The position numbers were made by a program, and so were the translations under genes. This document shows, one piece after another, positions 10,975 to 23,300 of a stretch of DNA of 64,000 bases. Where the stretch lies: positions 88,324,665-88,388,664 of the forward strand of contig CM050453.2 in NCBI GenBank assembly GCA_027563935.2. Direction: 5' to 3'. Origin of the DNA: Costus lasius (Eukaryota; Streptophyta; Magnoliopsida; Zingiberales; Costaceae). The notes beneath the pieces were generated by a model. That model was not told the origin of the DNA and did not search any database. It worked only from the letters and a program-made list of their open reading frames with translations. How positions within the stretch are numbered: the stretch's first letter is position 1; each line of letters starts with the position of its first letter.

Positions 10975-12800
10975 GCTACTCGTTGGGATACAACACCCAC
11001 AACTCGTGAGAGCATTTCGAATCCATATAGACTTATGTAGTTCATGTGTTACTTGAACCTCAGGTTGACTTTCAACCTGTATATGCGATTCTACTCTCCA
11101 TTTGTGTCTAATTGTATTGTGATTGATTTTGGACCTTGTCCTAATCAAATCTACTCCCACTAGCTTCTTTCAAAAGAAAAACCTCCTCAAGAAATACAGC
11201 AGTTTGAGTAACAAATATTTTGTTCTCACCGGGATAGAAATAGCACTCTCAGTGCCCCACTAACACACACTATGGAGTGTCAGAACAGTTGCTTGCATGA
11301 CCTCAAAATTTGCATGACTATTCAAAGATGGAACCACATCCAATGTGTTCCTCTTTCTTTCTTTGAATTTCACTACACAGTTGTGGTGTTCCAAGTAAGC
11401 TGTGAGATAATCTCACACTCCTTTAGGAAAGTCATCAAATTCCTCACTAACCACCTTGATCCAATCAAAGTGTTTAATAGATCTTCAAATTTGATCCAGC
11501 ACTTCATTTCTTAACTTCATGGATTTCTCCAAAGTTATATGTTGGATAAGTTATATCCACACCTAATGAAGTATACAACACCTCCTTGTGGTTGTTTCCA
11601 TGGGTCCACACACATTGCTATGTATAGATCCAACAAGCCACTTACCCTTCCACCGTTTATGGTGAAGGCTGCATCTATCACCTTATCCATCAAACAAAAC
11701 TCACATGTATCATAATCCCGGGAGGATAATGATCCCAATAGTCCATGGACTTTTTGGATGTGACATTTGCTTTACGGCCCATAAGTGACAATGCTATGAG
11801 AGAGTGTTGATTGAATCATTGTACTCGATCTATTCAGTGTTACACACAGAACTACAAATTATTATCAATTGTACCACTTCTATAGAACATCCTAGATTTA
11901 AAGAAATATCATTTATTTCAAACTGAAAATTCATTCAAAACAATGGACATAATGTTCTATTACAAAAGCTGGTACATAATAGCAAAGTTCTAGTTGAAAT
12001 CTTGAAGGCAGTGAGATGATATCAACAGCAGCATCCAATGCTCTGTTCCTGACTCGAAAGTCGATCCCACCAAGCCTCTACTGTCCTACTTCTTCTGAGC
12101 CCCTGCATATGAAAAACATATGTAAGCTCCTCATGTGGTACCCAGTACCCATGAATAAGAAGTAGACATAAAGACCTCAGTAATACAATACCTGAAGCAG
12201 ATGGATTACATCTCTTCTTCTGTGTCATGCTCTTCCTGGGGCCTTATTCCATCCTAAAATTTTCATGCATTCCCAGTCTTCCGAAGTTTTAGCTTCGAAA
12301 AAACAAAACCATGGTCATTCCTGGATTTAGGCAAACACCCAGAAGATCCAACAACACTCTCTTAATCACTATTTGAAGTGTCTGGTATGAAGAGACCTCG
12401 AAGATGTATGATGATATCATAAATCCCCATTTCATCACACTCAACCTAGACCTCAGGGGTCATGCACCTTAAAACAAGAGCAATATAATGTTTACTATTT
12501 GCACAATATTCAAGATAGACATTCCACTCCCATTCTGTACTAAAATAAGGACAGGGCAGGGACGGAGGTCTTTCAAGAAGATACACTACATTCTCTTATT
12601 CTAGTATTTTGGTCAAAATTCTGAACCATCTTGTCCAATTTGTTCCATCCAATTTATTTTTATGAAGTTTCAATCTAAGATCAAGAGATGGTATCATCTA
12701 CAATAAGCAAACAAGCAAAATAAGTACTATGATAAAGCATTTAACAAGGACTTTAAATTAAATGCTATTCTCCCACTATTTCCTTAATAAGTTGATAACT
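10975..12800 (-). pseudogene. Ty1/copia gag-protease-integrase remnant
   Basis: Read from 12800 down. The gag part (12800-12240) is badly decayed. MQGLRRSRTVEAW (12106-12065) matches MQGLKKSRSVRAGEIDL after the protease motif of the copia at 62105. Next comes the GAG-pre/integrase zinc region YDTCEFCLMDKVIDAAFT...RVSGLLDLYI (11714-11610), equivalent to FDTCESCLLGKMTKAPFT at 62787. Then a long decayed integrase tail, and QVESQPEVQVTHE (11085-11045), equivalent to the proline-rich linker before RT. It stops at about 10975 before RT begins. Multiple stops and shifts; not functional. Confidence 0.8.
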
Positions 12801-14211
12801 CTCAAACTCAACTTGGAAATAAGTGAGTAGGATCCTAATTTCACATGAGGTCTCCGCGACTCACGAGAGTGAGTTGGGGTGCACAGAGTGATCTCATGCT
12901 TCCTTAGGTAGGTATGCTAGCCAATTGTGCCGTGCACAACTCCTCTTAGTTAAGACAGACTAGGCGCCCTGTGTCCAGCGAGGGATGGATACAACACAGA
13001 ACCCTATCCTCTCAACAGCTGCTTCTAGTGATTCATCATGTCAGTGACATATGAAAAACTAGTCAAGTGTGATCCTAACCGTTATACCCAGGGCCAACGA
13101 CTTTCCTTGCGAAGGCGTGCCTAGGTTAAAACTGGACTGGGGAAACCATTGTCACCAGACACCTTCTAAAGATAAGTGGGTATATCCTACAAGGGTGGGA
13201 AACAATTCACAACACCACTGATCGATACTTTGATGAGAGCTATGCATTAGAAGGCTATCGACTTGATATTTTGAAGAGAGTTTGTTCATTAATTATTATT
13301 CTTTTCTAGCATGCAATTTTCCTATGGTGGCAGCAAAAAGAAAAACATCACAGGCATCCTATGGACAAAATAATAAACTATCAGGCATGCTAATATGGTC
13401 GACATGGTCATAACCCTTTTTATACATATAACATATCATGAGCCATGTGATATGTTATAATGCATGCAAGGGTTGTGAGTCCCTTTAGCAGATCAGCCCA
13501 TTCCAGAAGCCGAAAGCAAGCATTCCTTCCTCCAACCGCAAATCCATCACCAAGCTTCCAAAGCTGGCGCCACTCTGAAATGGTTGAAGAAAACACCTTG
13601 TTGTCTTGATGAACCTTAACCTATCTTATGAAAACAATTCTACATCTAATCTAAACCAAGATGAAAATTTTTTTTTTATATCAAGATAGGGGGGAGAACC
13701 ACACGCAGGTGGCAAAAAAATTTTACAAGCATTCATCATAGGTGGAAACATCCTTCCACAACACAACACAAGAGGGCACTTGCTATGACCATATCAACCC
13801 AAGGAAGAGACAAGTGGCGCATATACAAAATTTGAAAAACCGGAATAATCAAATTTTATCCCCTTATGCGCCAACTCCATCCAAAACACTCTCTCGATCA
13901 AATTTATGATAAAATTGAGATCAAGTTTCATGATGATTTCATAGACCCTATCGGCTGGCAATTTTGTCAGATCAAGAGACCCGGCCAGTCCGAAGACACA
14001 ATGCCCATCCTACTTGACAAAATTACGTGCTCCTTTGGTCTTAAATCCATCACAAACACAATCCAAATTTCGGCCATAAAAATCGATATGAGAAATTTGG
14101 ATGAAAACGCCTTCTAAGTGAAACACGCATGGAAGAAAAAAAAATTTTCAAAAATTTTTTCACACAAGCATATGTACACCTTGTGTTTCTTGCAAGTAGC
14201 TTTGATACCAC
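12801..14211 (-). other. Copia 5' leader with primer binding site
   Basis: This matches the leader at 60071-61726 of the right-hand copia element in reverse, for example the blocks around 13070-13240 (CGCGCC-like/GGAAACCATTG) and 13915-14050. On the minus strand the primer binding site TGGTATCAAAGC lies at 14210-14199, one base after the LTR end, and resembles the initiator-methionine tRNA site. The reading frames at 13866-14117 are not conserved as protein between the two copies, so no gene is called. Confidence 0.75.
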
Positions 14212-16548
14212 TATTAGGGAATACCGGGTATAATTTAAAATTTTGTAGTCCCAGGACGCAGCGGAAGAAGCATTACACCCGAAACATATTCTTTTCCCAA
14301 GGATCCATGCGAGAGAGAGAACATAAGGATGTGATAGGGATGATACCTCTAATGCTTGTCAAGACGATGATGCCAAGTTGAAGACGCTCAAGTGCTCATC
14401 CTCTACAAGTATCCATGCGTCGATCTTCTCAACATTACTTCCTTCTACGCTTGGTGCTAGCCTCGGGAAGAGAAAATCACCTCTTGGAATCTCCTTCTTC
14501 TTCTCCCTTTGTTCTTCACGCCAACAAGACTCCTCCAAGGAAACTCTTGGCCAACAAAGAAGAGGATGAAGGATAGTGGCGCAACACCAAAGGAAGAGGG
14601 CTAGGGTTTCAAGGCATGCGCAATTCCAAGATGCCTTTCCTCAAAAAGAAATTCTACACTTGTTTTTTTACCCAAAGAGGGGGCGTATACCCCTTCTTTT
14701 ATATGCATTCAAGCCATAGCCGCCCCTCTACTTCCGTTCTATACTCTTGGCGCAATTCCTCCAAGGAATTGCCATAAGAGTTTAGCCACATGCCTCCTTG
14801 AATTAGCGCATCTTGAAGCTTGGAAAGAATCAAGCTTCTTGCCTAATCAAGAGAGGGTATTTGAGTTCAATCTTCATTAGGACTTACCATATATGAGTGG
14901 CCGAATCTTAGCTTGAATAAATCATGCCATACTCGCCAACATATCAGCCCACACGTCCAAGATTATTTCCAACAATGGAAACCTAATTCCATTAGGATTC
15001 ATACCATCAATTAGCACAAATTCCATATATGGAATTAAGTCACGCGCCAATGATAAATCCTACTCCCATTAGGATTCCAATCTTGCCTCAATTAGATTTA
15101 ATCCACAATCCCTAATTAGATTTGGATTTCAACACTAATTAGGCCCATGGAATTAAATCCTTATTGGATTAGGATTTGCGCCCAACACAATGGGCCTTAT
15201 CCAGATCCAATTCTCATTAGGATTTGAATCCTAGTTGGATTAGGATTTGCGCCCAACCACCCTGGGTCATATCCATAACCAAATTCTTATTAGGATTTGA
15301 ATCCTAAATGGATTAGGATTTTCACTCCTAGTAGAATTAGGATTCCAACTCCTAATAGGATTAGGATTCCAACTCCTAATTAAATTAGGATTCCAACCCC
15401 TAGTTGGATTAGGATTCCAATTCCTAATAGGACTAGGATTCCAACTCCTAGTTGGATTAGGATTCCAATTCCTAATAGGATTAGGATTTCAACTCCTAAT
15501 TAAATTAGGATTCGAATCCAACATGGTTTATAGTCCTAAGTCCAAGTTCAACTCCCATACAGAGCACAAACTTGACCAGGATATACATAAACTCATGAAT
15601 CCCAATTGGACTCAGATTCAACCATGAATCTGTCTTGGACTTAGAATCAGAATGAACTAAAATATTCCATGATATCCAAATCATAAAACAACGTCAAGAG
15701 TCTATTGCGTGTGACCCCGTAGGATCCATTTGACGATGGCAATGATGATGAAACATCATAAGTAGTGAGAGGTATCTAGCAACACATCACTACTACCCAT
15801 GTCACAAGACTTAAGTCATTTGGCAACAACTCCCTGACAAGCAACGAGGATTCCCATGCATTCTAGATCCCTTTGCCTGAACTGATATCCCGCTATTGGA
15901 TTAGTCTCATATTTATTAATCAAATCTATTGGTCATGCCATAAACAGTATGACCATATATTCCCGTCATGCACCAATGGTGGGGCGCCCCAAAGTGGATA
16001 TCATGCTTCCAATTAAGGAAGGGGCAAATCCTAGTATTGGTCATCCATATCTCCATATGATTTATGATATGTCTAATGATAGTCGTTTTGATCACCCATT
16101 TACGGAGAGACGTAAGACTGTATCAAAACATACCCGTCATCATATCTAGACATGAATACCTCAAGTCTAAGGATCAATGCAAACCTCTTGCATGTGAGAT
16201 TGACCTGTTGACTAGACAAGTCAATCCTCACGGTGGGTCACTCCAGTGCATCCAATGCACATGTATGTCTGCGTTACTATGCCCCGCACCTAACCAGCCC
16301 ATACACCAGTCTCACATGCACCAAAGCTGTCCCATATCGGCTAAGGCACCTTGACTGGGGATTACTTATGAGAATGGATCCAACCAAACTCCTGGGACAT
16401 TATTTATGTAATTCAATACATCAACGCAGGTAAAGCAATCTGCATAATAACGACCATGCCTTAATTGATTATTTTAATTTTATCAAAGTACATTCAAATA
16501 ATGTTGGACCATGTCCATACATTAGTCTGCAGGGCATATACACTAACA
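14212..16548 (-). mobile_element. Ty1/copia 5' LTR (2337 bp)
   Basis: On the minus strand it starts at 16548 with TGTTAGTGTATATGCCCTGC and ends at 14212 with ...TTCCCTAATA, followed by the primer binding site. A TATA box (TATAAAAG, 14704-14697) separates a long U3 from R/U5. It carries the 24-bp tandem repeat at about 15285-15515. It is the better-preserved relative of 1149-2694. The start word resembles the LTR start at 58291 (TGTTGGTGTATATGCCCTAG), so the two copia families are related, but bodies and lengths differ. Confidence 0.87.
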
Positions 16549-16936
16549 ATCCGTATTTCTGTACGCACGAACGTTTCCAGGAGTCTTCATGGTCTGGTGA
16601 ACCCCAGCGGGTTCACCCGTGTTTTTGACTAACCTTCGCCCATATTTAGGGCACCTCACGGTTAGGGCTTCCACCAAACTCGTGCGCCGTCTCCCCCAGC
16701 CGCTCGGTGCCATCTTCCTCGCGCCGCCACTACCTTCCTCAACGTTTCTGGTGGATTTCTATTACCTTGCTTCGAGTTTTCAACCAGGTTCGAAAAAGAT
16801 TTATCTCTCCCCCTCATCAGATTTCGGGTTTTCCCCTCTTCGCTCGTGTTTTTCCGCCCGGATTTTCTCGCCAGAGCACGAATTTCCATCCCAGCTTTCT
16901 TCGGCATCTATGGCTCTGAAGATAAAGACAGTAGCC
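16549..16936 (+). mobile_element. 5' remnant of the host Athila-type element, with start of its ORF1
   Basis: It contains a palindrome with arms GGTGAACCCC and GCGGGTTCACCC (16597-16620), then a C/T-rich leader and an ATG at 16910. The frame from that ATG runs seven codons to the insertion point and continues in the same frame at 28080 on the far side of the nested element (MALKIKT then VASKRYAPQIFSDSSDTE). TAGCC at 16932-16936 is the left target duplication. The region left of 16549 has been replaced by copia sequence. Confidence 0.8.
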
Positions 16937-17567
16937 TATTGTAGCCCGCAAGTGCACGGATACTTCGAAGTAATAAAAAAATATCGAACCACAAAGACCT
17001 TATTATTAAGTACCAAATAGTTGTATTATTACTAGCTAAGTAATAGATTATAATGTAAATAAACGATAGGAAGAGTGTAGAGATAATTAGGGAGAAACTG
17101 AGATTAGGGATTCATCCGCCTTAATTTCTATGACTATATATAAATAAAAAGATGTCAGTCTAATTACGGCCATAAATATGACATTCTTTCGTTGATTTCT
17201 CCTCCGATTGATCTCCTTTCACTCTGAAAGTTCTGAGGTATCATCTACTCCTCCAGGTGAAGCTTCCTTGTGAAAATTACGGCCATAAAAAAAATTACAC
17301 CCATGGTGTATTTTTCAAACTTGCTCCGATTTGCATGAAAATTGACGGACGGCTTTGTCTCGACGTCTGGAATTCATTGGTGTGCTCAAATCTTTCAAAT
17401 TTCATCAAAATATGTCAATTTTTACCTAAAAATCAACAAAAATAAGAAATAGAGTAGATTTTGCAATATTTGGCAAATAAGGCTTAAAAACAAGCAAAAT
17501 AGCATAAATATGACATAAAAAGATATATCAAATGACATAAAATTTACTATAAATTTTAGTGTCATCA
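16937..17567 (-). mobile_element. 3' LTR of the nested element, internally deleted (631 bp)
   Basis: It corresponds to the two ends and the middle of the 1714-bp partner LTR. About 700 bp are missing at 17166 (equivalent to 26590-27285) and about 350 bp at 17283 (equivalent to 27430-27787). Both junctions lie at ATTACGGCC words, which occur repeatedly in the intact LTR, so they look like recombination or slippage between short repeats. Confidence 0.85.
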
Positions 17568-19774
17568 ACCGCATAAGGCTCAAACTTTGCTTGTCCTCAA
17601 CCAAATAACTAAAGAACGATGCTAAGTATAGTAAATATGCTCTTTTATGAAAAATAAATTTCTAAAATATAATCTCTCGTGAAATATTCCACCAACTGTT
17701 ACATAAAATTTTAGATAAATACATCGTTTGCTGAAATTAATCTTTAAGATTCACAACTTAATCAAATAAAATTTCACAACTCGCATAATAAAAAGAATCT
17801 CAATCTCATGAATTCACCCAAGTTTCAGTTTAAATCTATATTACCTTTGTTTACAGGAATAGGATATCCAAAATCTTTTTCCACTCAAAATCTTTTTTTC
17901 TCTATTTTTTCTTTTTTATTGTTTTTGATGGCATGTACCCACATAGATACACACTTTTTATTTGGACTTCAACTCTTATCTTCAGTACCACTGTCAATTT
18001 TACATAGTGCCAAATAGATCAGTCATTTTCTTTTTCTCTCCTTTTGTATTTTCCAGACTTCAACACATATCTTTGGTACCACTGCCAATTTTACACAGTG
18101 CCAAGTAGGGGAGTCATTCTCTCTTTTTGGATCTTGGATTCTTTCTTCCCAAGAAATAGTAAAATTGACTAAACATTAACTAGGTTAATCAATTGACATC
18201 AATTCAAAAATTATACTCATATGCTCATTTTATTCAAGAAAGATGTTTCACTCTTAGATTGCATTCATCAAACAACATACCTACCCAAAACCATATACAT
18301 CAATCAATGAAGAATTTCAACAAGTAGATATACATTGAAGAAATAAATTCAACATGATAGATATATCTCTATTCACAGACATTGACATGCATAAACATTC
18401 ATCATCATAGAAAAATTCACACACCTCTCATCACATGGATTAAAGTCATAAAAAAATTCTTTAAACATTAAAAATGTTAATATCAATGCAAAAAGGTGTG
18501 AAACATGAAACTCATGTAGTCAAAAGATGTAAAGTGATAGATCCGTATAATCACATCATATAGAAATTTTAGGAGAAGAAAAGTGTAGATAATCATATCA
18601 AATCAAAATAATCAAAAGTGCAAACAATACTCACAAAACTATATAGCAAGCTCAATCATCATCTGAGGTGTAGCGTCGGGGCAGATGTGGCTAGGTCCAA
18701 AAATGTGTCTTTTGAAAATTTTACCTATACAATTTAAGGTACATATGGCTCAGACCAAAAATAGTCTCTTGCTTTTAAAAGAAATGATAGAAAATATTTT
18801 TCTCAAAGGAAAATCAGAGATGTCATCAGTGATCCAAAGAAGGTGCCGGTGGAAAGAGCTGATGTGGAATAGATGTTGGTGCCAACAGTAGAGTGATGAT
18901 GAGTAGTCTCTAGTGGCTAGTTGGAGACTACAGTCCTAGAGGCGAAGGTCATCGGTCGGTGGGTGCAAAAGATAGCACTGCAAAAAAAATCAAAGTCACT
19001 AATGAAGATTCTATTGCAATAAATAAAATCAATGGAAACAGAGGCAGTAGAAGAAGAATCTACTGGTGGTGGAATCTAGTGTTGATGGCTGGAAACAGTG
19101 GTGTCAGAGGCAGATGCAGTGGTGGCGGCTGCGCTATAGTTTATGGTGGAAATCTGAAGATAAGGAACTGCCAATGTTGATGGAAAGGAGTGTAGCCTAC
19201 TAATTCAATTATGAAAAATAGCTATACCCAAGAATAAGATTTAATGATCCAAAAAGAAAATAGACAAAACCACGTGGTAAAATAAAACTTATTCTTTCCG
19301 GGCGTATGAAAATCAAAGGATCAAAATCTGTCAGGAATTTAGGGTATTAGCAGAAAGAAGGCTAATCAGATTACTAGATTAAAAACTGCACAGAAGTTAA
19401 TCAGATTCAAAAAGTTGTCATGCTTCCTAGAATGATTCAAAAATATTTTCATGAAAACAGCAAATCCAAGAGATAGAATGAAACATGCTCTTCATATTCT
19501 AAGTGAAAGATCAGAATTTCAACCGATGAAAGCATCTTATAAATCTGCAGCAAAAGTGCTAATCAGATTAGTCAAGAAAAACTGCTGCAGAAATTAATCA
19601 GTTACCAAAAGATGCTATGTGTTTTAGGTTGATCCATGAACTTTAAAATTCAATAAAAAAATTCAAAAAATAGACAAAGATGAGTAGTTCATGTTTGTGC
19701 CAAAGATCAAAAATTTTCCTAATCCAATTTATTAAAATCACAGCGAGAAAACACTTAATCAAATAAGCATAATG
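17568..19774 (-). other. 3' noncoding region of the nested element
   Basis: Reverse counterpart of 6896-9233. It starts (minus strand) next to the array at 19775 and ends with the GAGGACAAGC-type purine tract at about 17600-17585. It has two stem-loops: 17989-18009 (arms CACTAT/ACAGTG in sense) and 18080-18100 (CACTGT/GCAGTG, one G-T wobble). The patch at 18890-19180 is the GGTGG-rich equivalent of 7500-7910. No protein-coding signal. Confidence 0.75.
17975..18115 (-). repeat. Two tandem stem-loops of the nested element
   Basis: Same module as at 8584-8835. Sense-strand arms CACTAT/ACAGTG at 18009-17989 (one mismatch) and CACTGT/GCAGTG at 18100-18080 (paired with a wobble), both with loop GTAAAATTG. 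About 420-530 bp from the 3' LTR. Confidence 0.8.
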
Positions 19775-20160
19775 CAGATTTCAAATTACGGGCATAAAAT
19801 TCCTTACGGCAGTGCCGTAATATACACAAAATACTTGGGTTAGAAATATGATAGAATTACGGCACCATAAAAATGGTTACGGCCCTGCCGTAAAAGTCAA
19901 GAAACATTCTGGTCACAAACGAACCAAAAATACGGTACCGTGAAAATGATTACGGTACAGCCGTAAAAGCCATAAAACATTCAGATAAGAAAACACTCAA
20001 AATTACAGCACGTGAAGACGTGAAGTCGAAAACAGTTAGAAATTACGGTACCGTATAAATTATTATGGTGGTACCGTAAGAATCAGTTAACTCTCGGGAA
20101 AGAATTCAACCCAGATTACGGCTCGTGAAAAAGATTACGGCAATGTCGTATTTTGCGCAA
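19775..20160 (-). repeat. Internal palindrome array of the nested element
   Basis: Reverse counterpart of 6600-6895. It contains TTACGGCAGTGCCGTAA at about 19803-19819, TACGGTACCGTGAA near 19930, TACGGTACCGTA near 20045 and looser versions between. Unit length about 75 bp. Confidence 0.85.
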
Positions 20161-20395
20161 AATTTAATTTTCCCTGCAAAATGAGATGAAAAATTAATTC
20201 TTAAAATAAATTAATATAAAAGAAACTAAACTAAGTAAGAGTGCTTGGGTTGCCTCCCAAGAAGCGCTAATTTTTAGGTCTATAGCTTGACCAAAACTCA
20301 AATATTATGGCGAAGCAGGTGGATCAGTACCATAGTAAATAGCATACAATTTTCTGCAGTTCCTTTGTCCTGAAAGTTTAGCCACTAATCCAAAC

Positions 20396-23300
20396 TGTTG
20401 AACCATGCATTTTTACCCAAAATGTATACAGAAGAGTCGAGTCAAAATTAATTTTGACTCTTGCAGACAAATTGAAGCCAGATCAGAGAGAAGCTATATC
20501 AAAAAAATTAAGTGTTCTGGATTTTGACACAGTGATGTATGCAATGGTCATACCAACTAATTTTGTTGGCGGTATCTACGAAGCTGGGAGCAGTCAAGAT
20601 CCAACTCCTCAAGCTCTCGTAGCGACAATACAAATTAAATTTTTTTTATGGACAGGAGAATTATAATGGACAACATTTCCTCTTTAACCAATGAATTTGA
20701 GCTCATTTGAGATGTGTCAATTCTCTACATGGGGGCTTGCAAAGAATGGACTCCATGACCTCAATCACATAGATGGTGATTATAATACCTTTATCAATAT
20801 AATTGGCCCCATATCATCTGTACGAATTACATTCTAAGAGTAAAATCCACCTTAAATGGAAAGCTATTCTTACTTTGGGACATAGCCTATATTACTTCAG
20901 CCATGCAGATTGTCGATTAAACGAATTGAGCTTGGACCTAAGTCAACAAGCACATCAATATTTTTCCATGAGAATCATTCATGCATGTGTAACAAGGAAC
21001 GGTCAAAATCGATTTAACCATAAATAAAATCACACATCAACTGGAAGGTAAAAAAAAAAAGGAAAGGATGTAAAAAAAAATCTGAAGCTAAAAGGGGGAA
21101 AGGAGGACTCGGCAGAACAGTTAACGGTAAAAATAGGAAGGAATAATTCTCTGCAGACAAAAAAATTTAAAGTCTGGAGAATTGATGGCAGTTACAGTTA
21201 TCCAAATCAACATGGAGAAATCAAAGGCTCGACAGCACAAAATGGCTGATTAAAGAGGAATAAATCAAAGTGGCCATGGTTGATAAGGTAAAAAATTTAT
21301 AGCAGCGTAAGGCATCAGGAAAAAATCAAATAAAAGAGTGATCGAAAAAAAAAGTTGTAAAGAAAAAGGAAGGAAGCACAGGCGATTGTACCTGTTAACA
21401 AAATTAAGGGAAAAATTGAAGCAACGGGAAATCAAATAAGGAAAACAATAACGGCCAGAAGGGAAGGAGATAAAGATGTCGTCTACAGCAATCAATCGAC
21501 AAAAAAAATGCGAAAAGAAGAAATAAAATCCTCAGTTGAAGGATATAATTTTAAGGGAAGACGTGGCTGAACGCTTATAAAAACAGGGGCTTGGCGACCA
21601 AAAAGAACACAGACAGCACACGCCGACAGGCTGCAAAGAGAAAGAAAAAAAAAAAAAAAAAAAAAAAGAGGAATCAACAAGCTACGACCTACAACACTGC
21701 CCAATTGAAGAAGAGAAAGGTAAAAAAAAAAGGGGAGTAGATACGCGTGGTGATGCCTAATTGCATCGTGTATGAGAGCATGATGCCTAACTGCATCATG
21801 TTCGAAAAGTCCCCAAAGAGTGATGTAAAAAAAAAGGTGATAAAAAGTGCGAGAAGTAGTAAGAAGAAGGTCTCGGTAAAAAAAGAAAAAAAAAGAAAAG
21901 AAAAAGAGAAGTAGCAAGAAGAAGGTTGAGAAAAAGCAAAAAAAAAAAAATGAAGAAAGCAGAAGAATCAGCAAAAAGGTGGATGGGCTTCGGCTGAAAG
22001 AGACTCGAGTTTTAAAGAAAAAAGGAGAAGAAGCTCGAGTTTTAAAGAAAAAAGGAGAAGAAGAAAGTGGCAGAAGAATCAGTAAAAAAGTAAAAAAGTG
22101 GATGTCAATAGAAGGCTTCGGCTGAAAGAAACTCACGGCAATAAGATTGAGGGTGTTAGAAAAATCTCGCGGCAGCAAAAATATGGAAGAAGAAGCGGCT
22201 ACTTGAACGGAAAAGGAAAGAAAGATTTCTGCTTGTTCTCGTAGATTGTTGAGAATCGTAAGGAGAGAAAGCAAAACATTAAAAGAGTAAACTAGAAAGC
22301 AAACATCAGAATGAGAAGAATCCGAAAATTGAAGCTGACATCCGAAGAAAGTCAAGAGCAAATACCAACTTGAATTCCCTGCCACTGCTGCCTTTAAACT
22401 TTCCAGATTCCTACTTCTCTGCCGCTTGTAGCGTTGAGGGAGCAGGAGGTTTCAAAATATAAGGGGAACCGAATCTGCTAAAAATATGTCGTCAAAGTCC
22501 ATCAGGAAGCACCGAGAGAGTCTCGCCTGAGGAGACCTGCTATTATATTAAGGAGAAAAGCAGAATTCGATCGTTGCTGCCCTGCTGAGTAGGAAACCTG
22601 CTGCTACAAGAAAAATCAATAAAAAAAAAACCATCGAAGAATCCCACACTGCCGCAAGAAGAAGAAATAAGTTCAGAAACACAAGAGATACAGAATTGTC
22701 GCTTGCGAATCATCAGGAACTCTATAAAAAAAAGGAACAAAAAGTCTCATCAAAATAAAAAAAAAACTCAGAAGAAGAGCAGAATCTCTCTAGGATGCAA
22801 ATTTTTCTGGAAGTAAACAGAGGAAGATCGCTGGGGAAAGGAAAATATCTTATCAAAAATTCTATTAGAGGAAATACACTACTATCAGAAGAAGGCGATC
22901 AAAATAAAAAAGATAAATACATATCAAAACCTTTGTCTTCAAATTAACAAAGGTTGATTACCTAAAGAGGAGAATTTGCTGCTATGCAAGAACACTGAAT
23001 TATACCTGATCAAATCCTCTACTGCTCCTCGTCTCTTTAATCTCTTTCGGAACTGGGCAGCATAGAAAAGAAACTTCCTCTTATTTGAGCTGAAGTTCAA
23101 AACCTGCTACAAGTGCAAGGGAGAAGACGTGCAGAATCTCTAGCCGGCTTCTAATTCAAATTGGAGTTAAGCAAATCTTTATCACAGCAATCAAATAAAA
23201 AATCTCAATTCCAATCCGAATTTCAAGTAAGATCCAAAATCATCAGAGCCGATCCAATAAGGACCCAAAGCTCCCTTCTTCAATCCCCTGCTAGCAAAAC

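Noticed and set aside
13866..14117. 83-codon frame in the copia leader
   Set aside because: The equivalent region of the other copia (60264-60497) is open only on the opposite sense, so it is not conserved as protein.
21492..22385. 297-codon minus-strand frame rich in Phe, Ser and Leu
   Set aside because: Complement of a long purine-rich tract (poly-A/AAG/GAA) in the long LTR; low complexity, no domain.
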